A stretch of 64,000 nucleotides of DNA, from contig CM057154.1 in NCBI GenBank assembly GCA_029962745.1, positions 16,741,757 to 16,805,756 of the forward strand, given 5' to 3'. Position 1 is the first letter of the stretch. Each line of letters opens with the position of its first letter. This stretch comes from Echinometra lucunter (Eukaryota > Echinodermata > Echinoidea > Camarodonta > Echinometridae). Below, in pieces: positions 39,187-51,300 of this stretch. The notes under the pieces are model-generated. The model was not told where the DNA came from, did no database searches, and saw only the letters and a list, made by a program, of their open reading frames with translations. A program made the position numbers and the translations under genes.

Positions 39187-40978
39187 TCATTACTTCTATC
39201 ATTATTGTTTATTATCATTATTACTATTATAGGGCAGTCTATGTGCAGTATCACTTAATATGCTTCTCATCAAGATCCAGTTAAAAAAAACAAAAACAAA
39301 AACAAAAAGTTTCGGCGCTGTAATCAACCTTTCCAATAATCTAGAGATCATTGTGTTAGAGCCGGCGGCATGAGGATTACTCTGTAGATATGATAAAAAA
39401 TAATATATACAATGTCATTTATTTATGGGAGGGTCTCAATGGGACCAGCTTCTCATTTATCCTTTTCGTCCATTTTACTTTCCTTTCCTTTCGCTTTACC
39501 ACTGTTTTATGTCCTGGGCTCTTTAAATTTGTTAATTTTCATGGATTGGGGGAAGTGGGGGACGTGCCACCAGAGTACGAAATTGGACGTGATCCTCGAA
39601 ACCCCGACACTGTTGGCATTGTCCTTAATATGGTGGATTTGGTTCGGTATATCGAATTCTTGTCCTTCAGGATTTCGTAAATCCTATTCTGAAGAAAGAA
39701 CATCGTGGTTTATCCCTCTTCCTGATAATCCCAGATCCAACCAGGCATTGCCCCCCCCCCCCCCCCCCACAAGTGCTTACGCCTTTATTACCCTCATAGG
39801 CAGGTAATAGGCGAATTTGGAATTTCGCCAGGGTTCGTAAAAGGTCGTAAAAGGTTGCAAAAAAAGCCTGCAAACAGTTTTAATTGTCGTAAATACTTTT
39901 TTCTTTTGGTTAATAGATTTGGAACCTATTCAAAATTATTTCGTTGATATGGCCAACATTTGCCAAAAATAGAAAATTCGCTACGTTTCGCAAACGTTCG
40001 CCGCTCGGTGGGATACCCCCTACAGGCTCCCAAAGTTCGCCGAACATAAAAAACAAGGAGTTATTAACAACTCCTTGCTCAAACTCTGTATATTTACAAA
40101 AAGACAAAATTTTCAGCTTCGTACTAGCACAAGCGTACTTGACCTTGTAAGACTTTCAAGACTTCCATAGGAAATAATATTGTGTAATGAAATCAGGGAT
40201 AAAGGCACCTATACGTATAATTGATAACGATTTTGCACGAATCCGTGTATATTTGGTTCATGATAATTTTCTGGGGGGCAACGGGGGGCAAAGCTTCTGA
40301 GGGGGGGGGGGCAAATGCCCCCATGCCCCCCCCCCCTTGGTGCCGCCACTGGCAATAGGGCGTTATTCGTCCGGCCGTAATCATATGAAATTTAGGGCGT
40401 TATAGGGCGTTTTTGGGTGATTTAGGGTAATCTTGGGTAATAGGGCCTTATTGGGGTAATTTAGGGCGTTATCACGGCGCCGGGACAGAAAATGGCGGAA
40501 ATCAATCACGTATACATTCTTCATGTTCCTGGATGCTTTTTTTTTTCTCATATCTATTAAATTCTTATTACGATACCCTGTAATTGTCTGCAGAGATATT
40601 TTGAATTGTCTCTGGAGAGGAAATAGGGAAATCACTCCATTTTTTTGTTTTTCCTTGCTTGGACATTATACTCGACGTAATTAAATTGAGTCCCGCAAAT
40701 CAATATCCGTTTTACGTCTAATATTATGAACGATTTAAGGCCTCTAAATATTGTAGGATTTGCTGGGAGACAGTTTTTACCATGCTGTATGACACGTGTA
40801 GATGACGAGGTAAAAAAGCTTCCGCACGCTCTCAACCTCGTGCTTCACGATTCGCATAGATCTACAAACACATCAACCAGACATCGCATCGTTGATACAA
40901 GTTTTGGTATGCCCTAGTTCTTCGTTAGAAATTCTCAGTAAAGCAGGGGAGGAGAGAAAGAGAGAGAGGGGAGAGAAG

Positions 40979-40979
<1 letters not shown>

Positions 40980-41006
<27 letters not shown>
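40980..41006 (+). repeat. (GA)n microsatellite
   Basis: GA dinucleotides within a purine-rich stretch at 40945-41015. Confidence 0.8.
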
Positions 41007-41014
<8 letters not shown>

Positions 41015-41689
41015 ATAGATAAATGAATATTTAACAAGGACTGCCTCAGTCGTCATATAAGGGAGCGCGTTTGTTAATTGAAAGTATCTACACTGTCAGT
41101 TAATATACGTGATACCAGGACATTGACCGTGAACGAAGAAAGTGAACATGAATAATTAAGCATTATAAGAAAAGAACAAAGTGTTTTCTTCTTTTTAATT
41201 CAATCAATCTAAAAATTTAATCATTTAGGCATTTTGATAATTTAGGACACAAGCATTTATGACCTTCTGTGAATTATAACGTCTACCGTAAACATCTTCT
41301 TATTCGGTTACGCAAACATAAAATAAAAGACCAATATATTTTGGATATGGATTTGATTTATTTTCTTCTGTTTTCATACAAGTGCAACATTTTTCGGTAA
41401 CATATTTAAAACAAAATACAAATTTACTTTTTGACAATGAATCATGAATAAGCAAATGTAACAATCATTTTTCAAAAAAAAAAACACCAAAAAACACGAA
41501 ATGATGAATTGTCACATTATTGTAATTCATCAAACGTAAAATCATTTGCGGAAGACTGTCACTGCAAGCAAGTTTCTTGAAAATAATATGGCAGCCCCAA
41601 ACATACATTACGAATTTATAGATAAGCGGGTTTAATCAGCAGAATGGATAAATAAGTGAAATCCTAATTTAAAAGAATAATGACGATGA

Positions 41690-41708
41690 TGTTGATGATG
41701 AAATGATA

Positions 41709-41773
<65 letters not shown>

Positions 41774-41811
41774 GGTGGTGGTGGTGGTGGTGGTGGTGGT
41801 GGTGGTGGTTA
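41690..41811 (+). repeat. (ATG)n-(GTG)n microsatellite
   Basis: ATG units change cleanly to GTG units near 41758. Confidence 0.9.
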
Positions 41812-42531
41812 CTTTTTGTTTGAGGTTTCTTCTGAGTACTAAGAAAGTGAGGGATGTGATGATGTCATACTTTCTTGTTAGGGAAAAGGCCCAATCAGTA
41901 TGAAATCGCAGTGACGTATAATGCCGTACGGAAACTATTTCTCATCTCACCAGTGAGCATTGGCTTAACTCAATATATTCTTTATTGACGGACAAATTAT
42001 ATAAAGGTCGACACAAAACTTGGAATTTTCTGAAAAATGCGGGTGATTCACCTACAGCAAACTTACTTTATATGTAATTTCAAAAACTTAAGAAATTTTT
42101 CTGATAGACCCCGATAGATTGGGAAATAGTTTGGTTTGGAAACACCCCTCTTCTACATAATAACAACAAAATATTATGGAGAATAACAAATTTTGTTTGT
42201 TCATTTAGAGTTGGTTTGCTTACTCTATTCTGCCTATTTTTCTGTTTAGCCTGGTTTATTTGTCTTTTGCCTGTTTTGTTGTTGTTACTCAACAGACTGA
42301 TGAAATAATTGGGACCGGTAAAATTAATGTATTCGGATTGCGTTATAATTTATCGCTGAACTTGTCAACAAAATAAAGAAGGAAAAAGACAATAAAGCAT
42401 AATTCATCAAAGCATGTTCGGTATGAGTAGACGTATTGGAAAATCCAGTTTATTTCTTTTCTTCTTTCCATTCTTAGCTATTCATGCGCCTCAGAATAGT
42501 ATTACTAGATAGTTGGCGCAATACAAGTGCA

Positions 42532-42534
42532 TTA

Positions 42535-42594
<60 letters not shown>

Positions 42595-42629
42595 CATCAT
42601 CATCATCATTATTATTATTATTATTATCA

Positions 42630-42664
<35 letters not shown>

Positions 42665-42725
42665 GTTATTATTATTATTATTATTATTATCATCATCATC
42701 ATTATTATTATTATTATTATCATCA

Positions 42726-42783
<58 letters not shown>

Positions 42784-42836
42784 CATCATCATCATCATCA
42801 TCATTATTATTGTTATTATTGCTATTATTATTATTC
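42532..42836 (+). repeat. (ATT)n/(ATC)n microsatellite, about 300 bp
   Basis: Blocks of ATT alternate with short ATC blocks. Open in all frames because of the trinucleotide period. Confidence 0.93.
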
Positions 42837-43356
42837 ACAAGATGAAGAAAGAGATGGACCGTGCCTTTATGATGAATGAAAGAAACGTATGACTATGATG
42901 ATTTATACAGTTAGATAAAGTGAGTAATGAACAGTATGTAAATGATGTTCAATGAAAGAAAAAAAATGCCCATTGAAAGAAACTTCAAGGTGTAGAGGGG
43001 GGGGGGCTGGGGGTAGAGTGTGGATGGTGATTTATTTTGAAAGACTTTTGTGAAAACAAAAATCTTTGCCCTGCTTCTTTGTGAAATTTTTAATATTTTT
43101 TCGTGGAGCTGACACATTTTTTCATTAACAGTTCGAAGACTTTTATCGGTGACATCTTGCAAATCTTCTTGGTTCTCCTATGAAACGTCCAATTAGATTT
43201 TAAAAAAAAAACAACATTTTTTTTTAATTTTAGTTGCTGCACAGTCTGTTGCATTCATTCTACCTGAACAAGCGTCCTTCCCCGCCCTCACATTTCCACC
43301 ACACATGAAGATTTTTGTTGCTGTTCTTAATGTGCTTTTGATTGTTGTTGTTTTTG
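42837..43356. other. Unassigned non-coding DNA
   Basis: No coding signal; contains a run of G at 42999-43007. Confidence 0.45.
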
Positions 43357-43855
43357 CCTTTTGTTTTCGTCTTTGGTTTTTTTTTTCTCTCTTTTATTCA
43401 TCCTTTACCTTTTTTAATGCATACTTTAAACCATCAATTAATAACGTGAGAGGATTTGCACTAAAAATACAATCTATTAATGATTAAAGTAATGATCTTT
43501 CTCCTTCTCTCCCCCTCATTTGCCTTTTGTTTTCGTTTTTTTTTTCTCCTTTATTCATCCTTTGTAATGCATACTTTAAATCAATCAATCACGGGAGAGG
43601 ATTTGCACTATACTTTAAACCATCAATTAATAACGTGAGAGGATTTGCACTAAAAATACAATCTATTAATGATTAAAGTAATGATCTTTCTCCTTCTCTC
43701 CCCCTCATTTGCCTTTTGTTTTCGTTTTTTTTTTCTCCTTTATTCATCCTTTGTAATGCATACTTTAAATCAATCAATCACGGGAGAGGATTTGCACTAA
43801 AAATACAATCTATTAATAATTAAAGTAATGATCTTTCTCCTTCTCTCCCCCTGCC
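43357..43855 (+). repeat. Three tandem copies of a pyrimidine-rich 140-190-bp unit
   Basis: TTTGTTTTCGT...CTTTATTCATCCTTT, GCATACTTTAAA and GAGAGGATTTGCACTAAAAA recur in three consecutive units starting near 43357, 43526 and 43715. The middle unit has an internal duplication of TTTGCACTA...ACTTTAAA. Confidence 0.78.
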
Positions 43856-43865
43856 CCCCCCCCCT

Positions 43866-43921
<56 letters not shown>
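43850..43921 (+). repeat. Poly-C then (CT)n
   Basis: C-rich run 43850-43874 followed by about 24 CT dinucleotides. Confidence 0.88.
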
Positions 43922-43925
<4 letters not shown>

Positions 43926-44272
43926 CCTTCCTTTCAGAATCGCATAGTAGTTTGAAATACAAACTCAAGCATGCATGTTTTCAGTAGATGTTGAGCATAC
44001 GCAATCAAGACTCCTTCTTATTTTAACATCTCCCATCACGAGTCCGTCTTAATCTCTTGATATCACAACTTCCCTCTCCAGCGTGGTGTGAATGATAATA
44101 CTATTTTTCTTTTCTCTCTCTCTTTTTTTTTCGTACGTAATGTTGTTTGAATATTACCGGAGGAAGAAAGGAAGGGGAAGGAAAGATATGATCATTAACT
44201 TCAAGTTAACGGAGCTGAGCACGGGCTGAAGTCAGTGTTAGCATGGTTAGTGGCTTAAAGGCATTGTTTAAT

Positions 44273-44428
44273 ATCAAGAGCATTAGCGTAGACAGGTTCT
44301 CATACCTGGGGGATGATTAACCCATTCGAACATATTTTTGTACACACATAATATGAGTCCACCTCAAAATGTGGGGAATTCATGCCCCCCACCCCCCCCC
44401 CCCCGCTATCTACGCCCCTGATTGTGAG
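44273..44428. mobile_element. Nested hAT-like miniature element
   Basis: The core 44281-44420 has ends CATTAGCGTAGACAGG and CTATCTACGCCCCTG, like 16866-16978. The flanks ATCAAGAG and ATTGTGAG agree at 5 of 8 positions, consistent with an old target duplication. Confidence 0.5.
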
Positions 44429-44824
44429 CATATAAGTCAAGATGAAATATGTATATGGGTAGTTGTATAATTATGTAGTCGAAAACTCTGAAACCAACAA
44501 AAATTCCGTTAAAAACACTGTAGATAGGTCGCAAACAGAGATTTGATTATATACTTTCGTGGACGAAAGAAATCAAAACGGCCGTTAATTCAAGAACCGA
44601 CCGTTAAAACGGTTTAAAACTACTTCCCATAGATATTAAAACTATTTTAAAACTATAATTCATATATTTATAACATTTTCAAGTAACAAAATGATTTTTT
44701 TTTTTTTTAATTCTAACGATGTTAACGTTACAAGAACCGACCGTTAAACAAGATCGATTTTGTTTTCAAACATAGGCTCAGATTTTCACTATTCAAAATT
44801 ACTTCCCATAGACTGATAGATATT

Positions 44825-45960
44825 ACACTCTAAAAAAAGGCTTGGTCAAAAAAAACTACCAGTCCAGTTGGTCAGCACCATATTGGTTATTTTCAATCAG
44901 TATGTTGGTCAAACTGTGCCAGTATCATTGGTAACCATTAACCATTTGAAATGGTCCAAAAATATTGGTAATAACAAACAATGTATTGGTCATGCAAACC
45001 AATTAATATTCATCATGAATATTCATGAATGAACATAAAACAATCAAAATTTGGGAAAACTGATGAATATCATTTGATATTTTGAATTTATTTAACAGTA
45101 ACATTTCAAACTGCAATGCAAAATGTATTGTATAATGTTTTGTATAATTTGAACATGTAGTCATGAGGAGGGAGGCATTTTAAAATTTCAGTTGGAAAAT
45201 TGTAATTTATAACCGTTTTTTTTTTAAATCAAGTATTGCAATGTAGTCCCTATAATTATAATGGGCAATTCTATGATGAGTAACTTTACATTTGAGCAAA
45301 TGTCCATACCTTCTGATGCAGCTAAATAAATATCCATTTCATTTCTAGTCCTAATCTTGAAACAACAAATAAAGTTTAGGGCGACGTCCACTTAATCATG
45401 GAATTGCCCTAATGAAAAAATTTAGTCATGATAAGCGCCTCTAAACCCAAAAACCAAACCGACCAAACCGATCCAGTAGTTAGGTATAGGATAAAGGATT
45501 ATAGGAGTAAGGTTAATAGTGTAGGATTAGGATATAGGTTAGGACTATGAGGTTGCTGTGTGATTGCATGCTCTCTGGGCGATGGGATCGATAGAAAACT
45601 TCCTGTGATATGCCCATTTATTTTTTTTTTTCCTTTCTACAATATATAAAACATACTATCTTAACCAATGCTTATTGGTTACTCAGTTGGTGCTAAACCA
45701 AATTCATCACGATGACAAACATAATTGGTTATAATACTGACCGAGAAAAATTGGTCAAGAAATGAACACAACCATTGTATTGGTTGGGATAACCACCCGG
45801 AGATTGGTTAGAATTATGACCACTATTATTGATTGAAAAAGGCAACCCGTCTTGGATTGGTTATTCTAACCAATATATCGGTCGGACACATATCCACCAA
45901 TAGCTTTGGTTGGAATTGACCCACATTTTGGTCATTCTGACCAATTCTTTTTTATAGTAC
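44825..45960. mobile_element. 1.1-kb element with arrays of TTGGT words in both arms
   Basis: Ends ACACTCTAAAAAAAGGCTTG and CCAATTCTTTTTTATAGTAC are inverted. The left arm (44840-45005) and right arm (45660-45955) repeat TTGGTTA/TTGGTCA/GACCAAT at about 20-30 bp spacing. The middle 45010-45650 is AT-rich without a reading frame of note. Confidence 0.68.
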
Positions 45961-46251
45961 ATATATGTACAAGCTGAGACTTTCGGATTGGTATTTTTAA
46001 CTATAACTCATATATTTTTACCAGTTTTAAGTAACAAAATGAGATTTTTTTTAATTCTTGCAATAGCTGAGAATCTTTATTTTTATTTATTTTTCTTTCT
46101 TTCTTTCTTTTGCTGATCAGCATATTTTTTGGTGTATGACCCCGCCCCAAACGGAATAAAGACCATGCTGATGAAGAAGAGGAAGGGAGAGGCACTGAGA
46201 AAATGTAAGCTCAAGATAAGGTTTCATCCACGTTGAGATAAACGAATGCAA

Positions 46252-46400
46252 AAACAAACAAACAAACAAACAAAACTGGATCGAATAACAGTGGCTTTTC
46301 TATAGTGTCTTTTTATCTATTTGTTTTGTAAGGTAGAAGCATAAGACTACGTCTGCTTATCCTACGTTAAACCAAAACAACAACAACAACAACAACAACT
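46252..46400 (+). repeat. (AAAC)n and (CAA)n short repeats
   Basis: AAAC repeats at 46253-46275 and CAA repeats near 46375-46399. A TTC run also lies at 46770-46797. Confidence 0.75.
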
Positions 46401-46956
46401 TTCGCAATGTTGTGCAATGCCTGTGCTTTTTGGGGGGGGGGGGGGGAGTCGGCTGCATTGTGCTGTACCAGCTTGTTCTTGCATCATGTTAGCTACTGAA
46501 TAACAGGTTTTGCCTCTTTGTGATCATTTTTTCTGTAGTAATAGTTGGAGAAGGTGTTTGGTAAGTATATCATATTCATTAACCGTTTAAAGTGTGGTGT
46601 AATCTTATCATTTCAAATGCGGAAATGTATAGTGTAGTCCCACCAACATTCATGTTTGTATGTTGGTATGTTTGTGTGGACACACGTTTTGAGTCACTCG
46701 GGAAGAGTGTGGTCAGTATATATGATTCGAGTGCGTTTGTAGTTGATCTTTCATTAGTAATATCTGATTCTTCTTCTTCTTCTTCTTCTTCTTCTTCCAG
46801 TAGTGTGCATAAACCTCCTAGGAGTGTCGTCGCACAACAGTTGGTTGTCTATCAGCTAATTATACATGTTGCTTGTATCAAACTTCAAAGCTCGATGAAA
46901 ATAAGTCCAAAAATGAACGCATATACACTATATACAAATTGTTCTCATATTTTGAG

Positions 46957-47166
46957 TTAGTTTAAGACGACATCTCTGACTCGTGTCTTGAAGATGTCGA
47001 TCGATGGTGAGATGACCACATTCTCAGGCAGACCGTTCCACAAACGGATGGTGTTTGGGAAGAACGTACCCTTCAGTAGTGATGTGCGTGATGCCATGGG
47101 ACTAATATTAAACATTTTAGATGATAATGGGTGCAGTATGAAGAGTGAAATATCTTTACATTAAAC
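46957..47166 (-). mobile_element. Non-LTR retrotransposon RT ORF tail, antisense
   Basis: On the minus strand an open stretch of about 68 codons reads ...SLLKGTFFPNTIRLWNGL, PENVVISPSIDIFKTRV, RDVVLN then stop (TAA at 46957-46959). This is the usual C-terminal end of the same kind of RT ORF as the fragment at the window end. A stop lies just upstream, so only the tail survives. Confidence 0.8.
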
Positions 47167-47756
47167 TCTACAGAGATGCAGAGTCAGTTAGTATACCTAA
47201 CCGAAGCATCAAGTGTGAGTGAGTCAGTATATATAATAAAGCAAACTTTTTCACCAGTCGGCAGTCTTATTCTGAATTCAACAGTGTTCTGAATTTTGTC
47301 TTAAAATACGTTGACCATGGCACAAGTGCACACCAGCAAAACTAGTGATCAGTATTTTGTTGGTGGTGTGTTGCATAGCTGGTAGGGTTCATCCAAAAGA
47401 TTTTCATGCTAAATTCAACCAATGCAAAAGTGTATTGAACTCTCCTCAACAAAATAAATTAGAAACCACGGGTCCTTGGCAAGAGTTCCATATGTACCCC
47501 CCGCTAAATTTGAAAAAAAAATATAAGGATATGACTTGGAATGATAGGTCTAATCATGATATCAAATACTGAACATGGAAAAATGCTATAAATTAAGAAA
47601 TATGGGTTTATTCCGTGAGAATTAAGAGCTTACCCGTAAACTGTGCATTTCACATAGACATCGATTTATTTAGTCAGAAAAATAAGAGCAATGCATCCTG
47701 GGAGTGAGACTAATCGCGACTTCCGGCTTATAATCACTATGAGACCCTTCACTTCC

Positions 47757-47830
47757 AGCGATCTCTCGCTAGCTCGATAGGTAAGGCGTCAGTCTTGAGA
47801 GGTAGATGTCCTGGGTTCGAGTCACGTTGG
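47757..47830 (+). repeat. tRNA-derived SINE-like segment with A and B boxes
   Basis: TAGCTCGATAGGTAAGGCG resembles a tRNA D-arm/A box, with AGGCGTCAGTCTTGAGA like a tRNA-Leu or tRNA-Ser anticodon arm. GGGTTCGAGTC (47813-47823) is a B-box match. The acceptor stem does not pair convincingly, so I read it as a SINE head or tRNA pseudogene rather than a working tRNA. It directly precedes the 87-bp array and exon 1. Confidence 0.55.
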
Positions 47831-47865
47831 CAGGCATGGTAAGTCAAGAAAAAACAAAGAGCTGA

Positions 47866-48126
47866 GAAGAAAACAGTGGAAAATGCGGTATCTCTGAACT
47901 TCATTTTTTTTTTAGCGGGGGGTACATATGGAACTCTTTCCGGGTCCTTCAAGAAGAAAACAGTGGAAAATGCGGTATCTCTGAACTTCATTTTTTTTTT
48001 AGCGGGGGGTACATATGGAACTCTTTCCGGGTCCTTCAAGAAGAAAACAGTGGAAAATGCGGTATCTCTGAACTTCATTTTTTTTTTAGCGGGGGGTACA
48101 TATGGAACTCTTTCCGGGTCCTTCAC
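47866..48126 (+). repeat. Three tandem 87-bp units upstream of coding exon 1
   Basis: Units start at 47866, 47953 and 48040 (GAAGAAAACAG...) and appear identical by eye. Each contains a pyrimidine run ending TTTTTTTTTAG, which looks like a splice acceptor, and GGGGGGTACATATGG. The period is 29 codons, so several frames stay open; this is a property of the repeat, not evidence of coding. The real acceptor-like site before exon 1 (48161-48162) lies just outside the array. Confidence 0.85.
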
Positions 48127-48149
48127 ATAAGACCTATTATTGTTTTTTT

Positions 48150-48162
48150 TTTGTCCCCCCAG
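48150..48162 (+). other. Probable splice acceptor before coding exon 1
   Basis: A T-rich tract followed by GTCCCCCCAG, 29 bp before the ATG at 48192, matches a 3' splice site. It implies a non-coding 5' exon upstream, which I could not place. Confidence 0.45.
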
Positions 48163-48191
48163 ATTCTTTCTTTTGCACATAATCACTCAAA

Positions 48192-48336
48192 ATGTCACAA
48201 GAAACCAAACTAAGTGAAGGAGGAAACGCCAATGGAGAGGCAGAAATGGGTGGAAGCCGAGAACGACTTGGGAAGAAACTGTCCTATCTGCTAAGATATG
48301 GAGCTAAACAGGAAGGATTGTCAGTTAGCCCTACAG
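48192..48336 (+). CDS. Coding exon 1 (residues 1-49, KptA motif LSYLLRYGA)
   Basis: Starts at ATG 48192 with a hydrophilic Gly/Glu/Asn leader of about 22 residues, then the KptA signature RLGKKLSYLLRYGAKQEGLS. It ends after ACAG with donor GTATGT at 48337, phase 1. A polypyrimidine tract and CAG at 48150-48162 lie 29 bp before the ATG, so the exon probably begins at 48163 and an upstream 5'UTR exon exists. Read-through into the intron reaches a stop at 48438-48440, which would give only 82 residues. Confidence 0.75.
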
Positions 48337-51300
48337 GTATGTATTTCAAGGGCACTTACATGAATGCAAGGTTATTTAAAGGAGAATGCAACCCAGACAT
48401 CAGTATGCTTCCAGTGACTGAAGAAAAACAAGAAGAATAAACGGTGAAAGTTTGAGGAAAATTGGCCAATCTGTTCGAGAGTTATGAACTTTGAAAGTTT
48501 AAATAAATCCTTATTATTGGGATCCTTGAATTGGCAACTTTGCCAGCATCTGTGATGTCTTTGTGGACAACTCTCCATTCATTTTGTATACAGAATTTAA
48601 CATTTTCTTTATTTTTAAGAAAAATAAAAATTCTTTTGATTCATTGTTTGAGTATGACATGATTATATCATTTCTGCAAGCATTTTGGAAAGAATTATGT
48701 TGATTCCTGACTTAAATTTCAAATAAATCAATTTTTTGGAAAAATTATGTACAAAAAGAACTGAGAGCCCACGATGACATCACAGATACAGGCAAAGTTG
48801 CCAACCCAAGGATCCTCAAAATAGGGATTTACTGAAACTTTCAAAATTTATAACTCTTGAACAGATTGTCCGATTTTGCTCAAACTTTCACTGTGTACTC
48901 TTCTTGGTCATCTGTATTCACTAAGAGCACACTGATGCTTGGGTTGCATTCTCCTTTAAGACAAGCTTGCACCCATATAGGACTATACAGGGGAAATTGC
49001 CAACAATAGGCAAGTAGTGTGTTCCATAACTGATGTGTGAACTTCAGTGGAGCAAGAGCTGTGAAAAAAAAAATCTGAGAATTTTACTTGATCAAGGTAA
49101 TTGAGATCCACTTGAAGGAATGGGATGGAAATACTAGGGATATTTCATCAGCCCAAGTTGTAAAAAGCAAATATCTTCCAAGAATTAGTTGAGTATTGTA
49201 GTGATTTCTATCCTCAACTATAGAGGTCGGCAGCAACATAAATTTGCATAGCTCACCATAGCAATTCTCCCCTTGCATTTTGGAGGAATTATATTCTGCT
49301 CAAGAGACAGTCGCTCTGCAGTCAGTTCCTCAGGGGAGCATTTTTATTTCAGACTATCTAGATTTGTGCAGTGCTAAACCTCTGAGCTGAGTTAAAGAAA
49401 TTAATCACCACAATGATCGGCAAAGTTCCAGGAAAATATTTGCTTTTTGCACTATAGGATGGTAATATATTTCATTTCCATTTTCAGTAGCACTCCTTCA
49501 ATTTGATCTCAGGTCACTCTGATATACTTATATTGTTTGATTTCTCTTGATTGGGATCTTGCTTCTCTGAAGTTCACACATGAGCTGGGGGGGGGGGGGG
49601 GGAGGGCACTACTTGCCTGTTGTCAGTATTTGCCCCATGCGGTGCAAGGTTATTCACAACCTTGCATTCTTGTGGGTGAACAATAAGCAAATTCCCACTC
49701 ATCATCATCACTGGTGTTATGTCAGTTTGACATGTCTGTTGTAGAAAAAGTCCATCCTTCACCATTCTTTCCTGTCTTGAGCTTTTATTTTAGTTTCCTG
49801 GTAAGTGTTTCCATTCATGATCATGTCCAACATCTTTGTTCTTTGGCCTCCACGCATTCTTTTCCCATCTACTCTACCCTCAATCATGTCACGCATCATG
49901 TTATCGTGTCTCAGTACGTGACCGATCCATTTTCATTGTCTGTTTTAATAGTGTCCAGGAGGCTTCCCATTAATAGACCCATAAAGGTGCGTTCAGGTAT
50001 GATGCGACTTTGTGCAGCCACAGTGTGCTGGCATGTTTTTTGTGTTCAGATATGATGCAACTTGGTGCCACCACTTAATGCTAATGAACACGCATTAACG
50101 CGTCAACTCTCAAATAAGAGAGAGTTTTGTCGAAAACTTGCGCAAACAATCTCATGACAGCAATTTTTGCGCTAACATTTTAGGAATTTGATGCATGCGC
50201 ATTTTTGTGGAGCGAGGCAGCAAACCAAAATGTGTCCTGCCTCAGCGACATTTTCTGGTTGCCCCATACCTCATAGACCTGTACACAATGTGGCAGCACA
50301 AAGTCACATGATATCTGAACACACCTTAACTGTGTAGGACAGTGGTGAACATTCTTTTCTGCAGTTAAAAAAACCAAGACACACCAAAATCAGTGTAACA
50401 GGACTGCATTGAATTCCATCACCAGAAAACTTTTTTTTTTCTGTATTTATGTTTTTATTGTAAAACAAAATAGTATATACAATAACAACAAAACTTCATA
50501 ACTAATCACCAGGAAACTTGATTCATGGCCATAACCTGCTACAAATTTCTGTTTCCACAAAGAAAATGAATTATGAAAATTTGCATTTTTCATTCAATAT
50601 TAAAGCACCCTTGATAAACCTTGCATCACCTAAAACCAGGAGTCACTCCAGTATAATTGTTAAAGTGCACCAGGTTTTCCAAGATGCACTCTACTTGAGT
50701 GACTTTTTGATGCGTGCTGTAGTAACAATTGCTCCGCAATCAATTTCTAATGATTTAGCAAAATCCTAAACTTTAACTCAGGTAATACAAAGGGGCAATA
50801 TAAACATATTCCCTTCCTGTACCAGTAAAGTAATCGGGCTCAGCTAAAAAATGTACAAAGCACAACAACAACACTCTCTCGAGCGATAATTTTCTTTCTA
50901 GTCATCTATATCTCACCTCGAGGATCAGGACCATGAACTGAACAGATTCACATTCACATTCAGATGGTCCCATCACCTGTACTACATGTACAAGGTTGTA
51001 GCAAGTCTGTTATCTTTTCATGTGTGTTTGTCTTTCTCAATCTAAGCCACTCTTTGAGTTTATGATGTTAGTCACAAATTTAGATTTAGCCTTGTAATGT
51101 GTATACATGTGCAGAGAAATGTGAAAGATTACTGAAAACCAGAATGCCATCAGAATTGAATAAGTTTTACCTTTATTTCATCGCTTGATCTAAATTATCC
51201 AGGGTTTGTCAAATTGGATGACTTGGTAGAGGTTCCTCTCCTTGAAGGGTACACAGCCAAGGAAGTACTCCATGAGGTCACGGTGTCGAAGTCCTATGGT

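Larger units (their letters stand above)
38631..42531. other. Unassigned non-coding DNA with microsatellites
   Basis: A hAT-like terminus in reverse (TTGGTGCCGCCACTG ending at 40351) follows G/C runs at 40272-40335, but its partner end was not found. 40381-40475 has TTAGGGTAATC/AGGGCGTT words that are too irregular for telomeric repeat. No gene. Confidence 0.45.
44255..46070 (+). mobile_element. Composite: decayed TTAA element carrying two nested insertions
   Basis: TTAAAGGCATTG at 44255 starts a diverged relative of 54407-54894. Its sequence continues across the nested hAT-like element (GTCAAGATGAAATATGTATA, CTCTGAAACCAAC). It resumes again after the TTGGTCA element (CTTTCGGATTGGTATTTTTA, TTTTAAGTAACAAAATGA). 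A partial internal duplication around AGAACCGACCGTTAAA (44597 and 44735) adds to it. The right end decays near 46070. Confidence 0.65.
46071..47756. other. Intergenic DNA before the gene, with the RT tail
   Basis: Apart from the antisense RT tail (46957-47166), simple repeats and a G run (46432-46446), nothing recognised. A promoter for the gene should lie here or upstream but no convincing core motif is visible. Confidence 0.4.
48337..51202 (+). other. Intron 1 (2.87 kb) and its repeats
   Basis: Phase-1 intron, GTATGT...CAG. It contains a TTAA-flanked foldback (48380-48955), an antisense reverse-transcriptase remnant (49759-49932) and another foldback (49984-50327). The stretches 48960-49758 and 50328-51202 show no coding or RNA signal that I recognise. 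A search for LYHGT- or HIHL-like residues of the missing KptA C-lobe found nothing. Confidence 0.65.

Noticed and set aside
39390..39807. 96- and 131-residue overlapping frames
   Set aside because: Two overlapping frames are both open, end in homopolymers and show no family resemblance.
40381..40475. Interstitial telomere repeat (TTAGGG-like words)
   Set aside because: The words are irregular (AGGGCGTT, TTGGGTAAT) with no consecutive TTAGGG units.
46592..46960. 122-residue frame with a Ser run
   Set aside because: Random composition plus a TTC microsatellite; it runs into the antisense RT tail.
47749..48186. 145-residue minus-strand frame with a 29-residue repeat
   Set aside because: Explained by the 87-bp (29-codon) tandem repeat; also open on the plus strand.
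48192..48440. Single-exon 82-residue protein
   Set aside because: Residues after 48336 are intron sequence; the KptA motif continues at 51203 across a good GT-AG intron.
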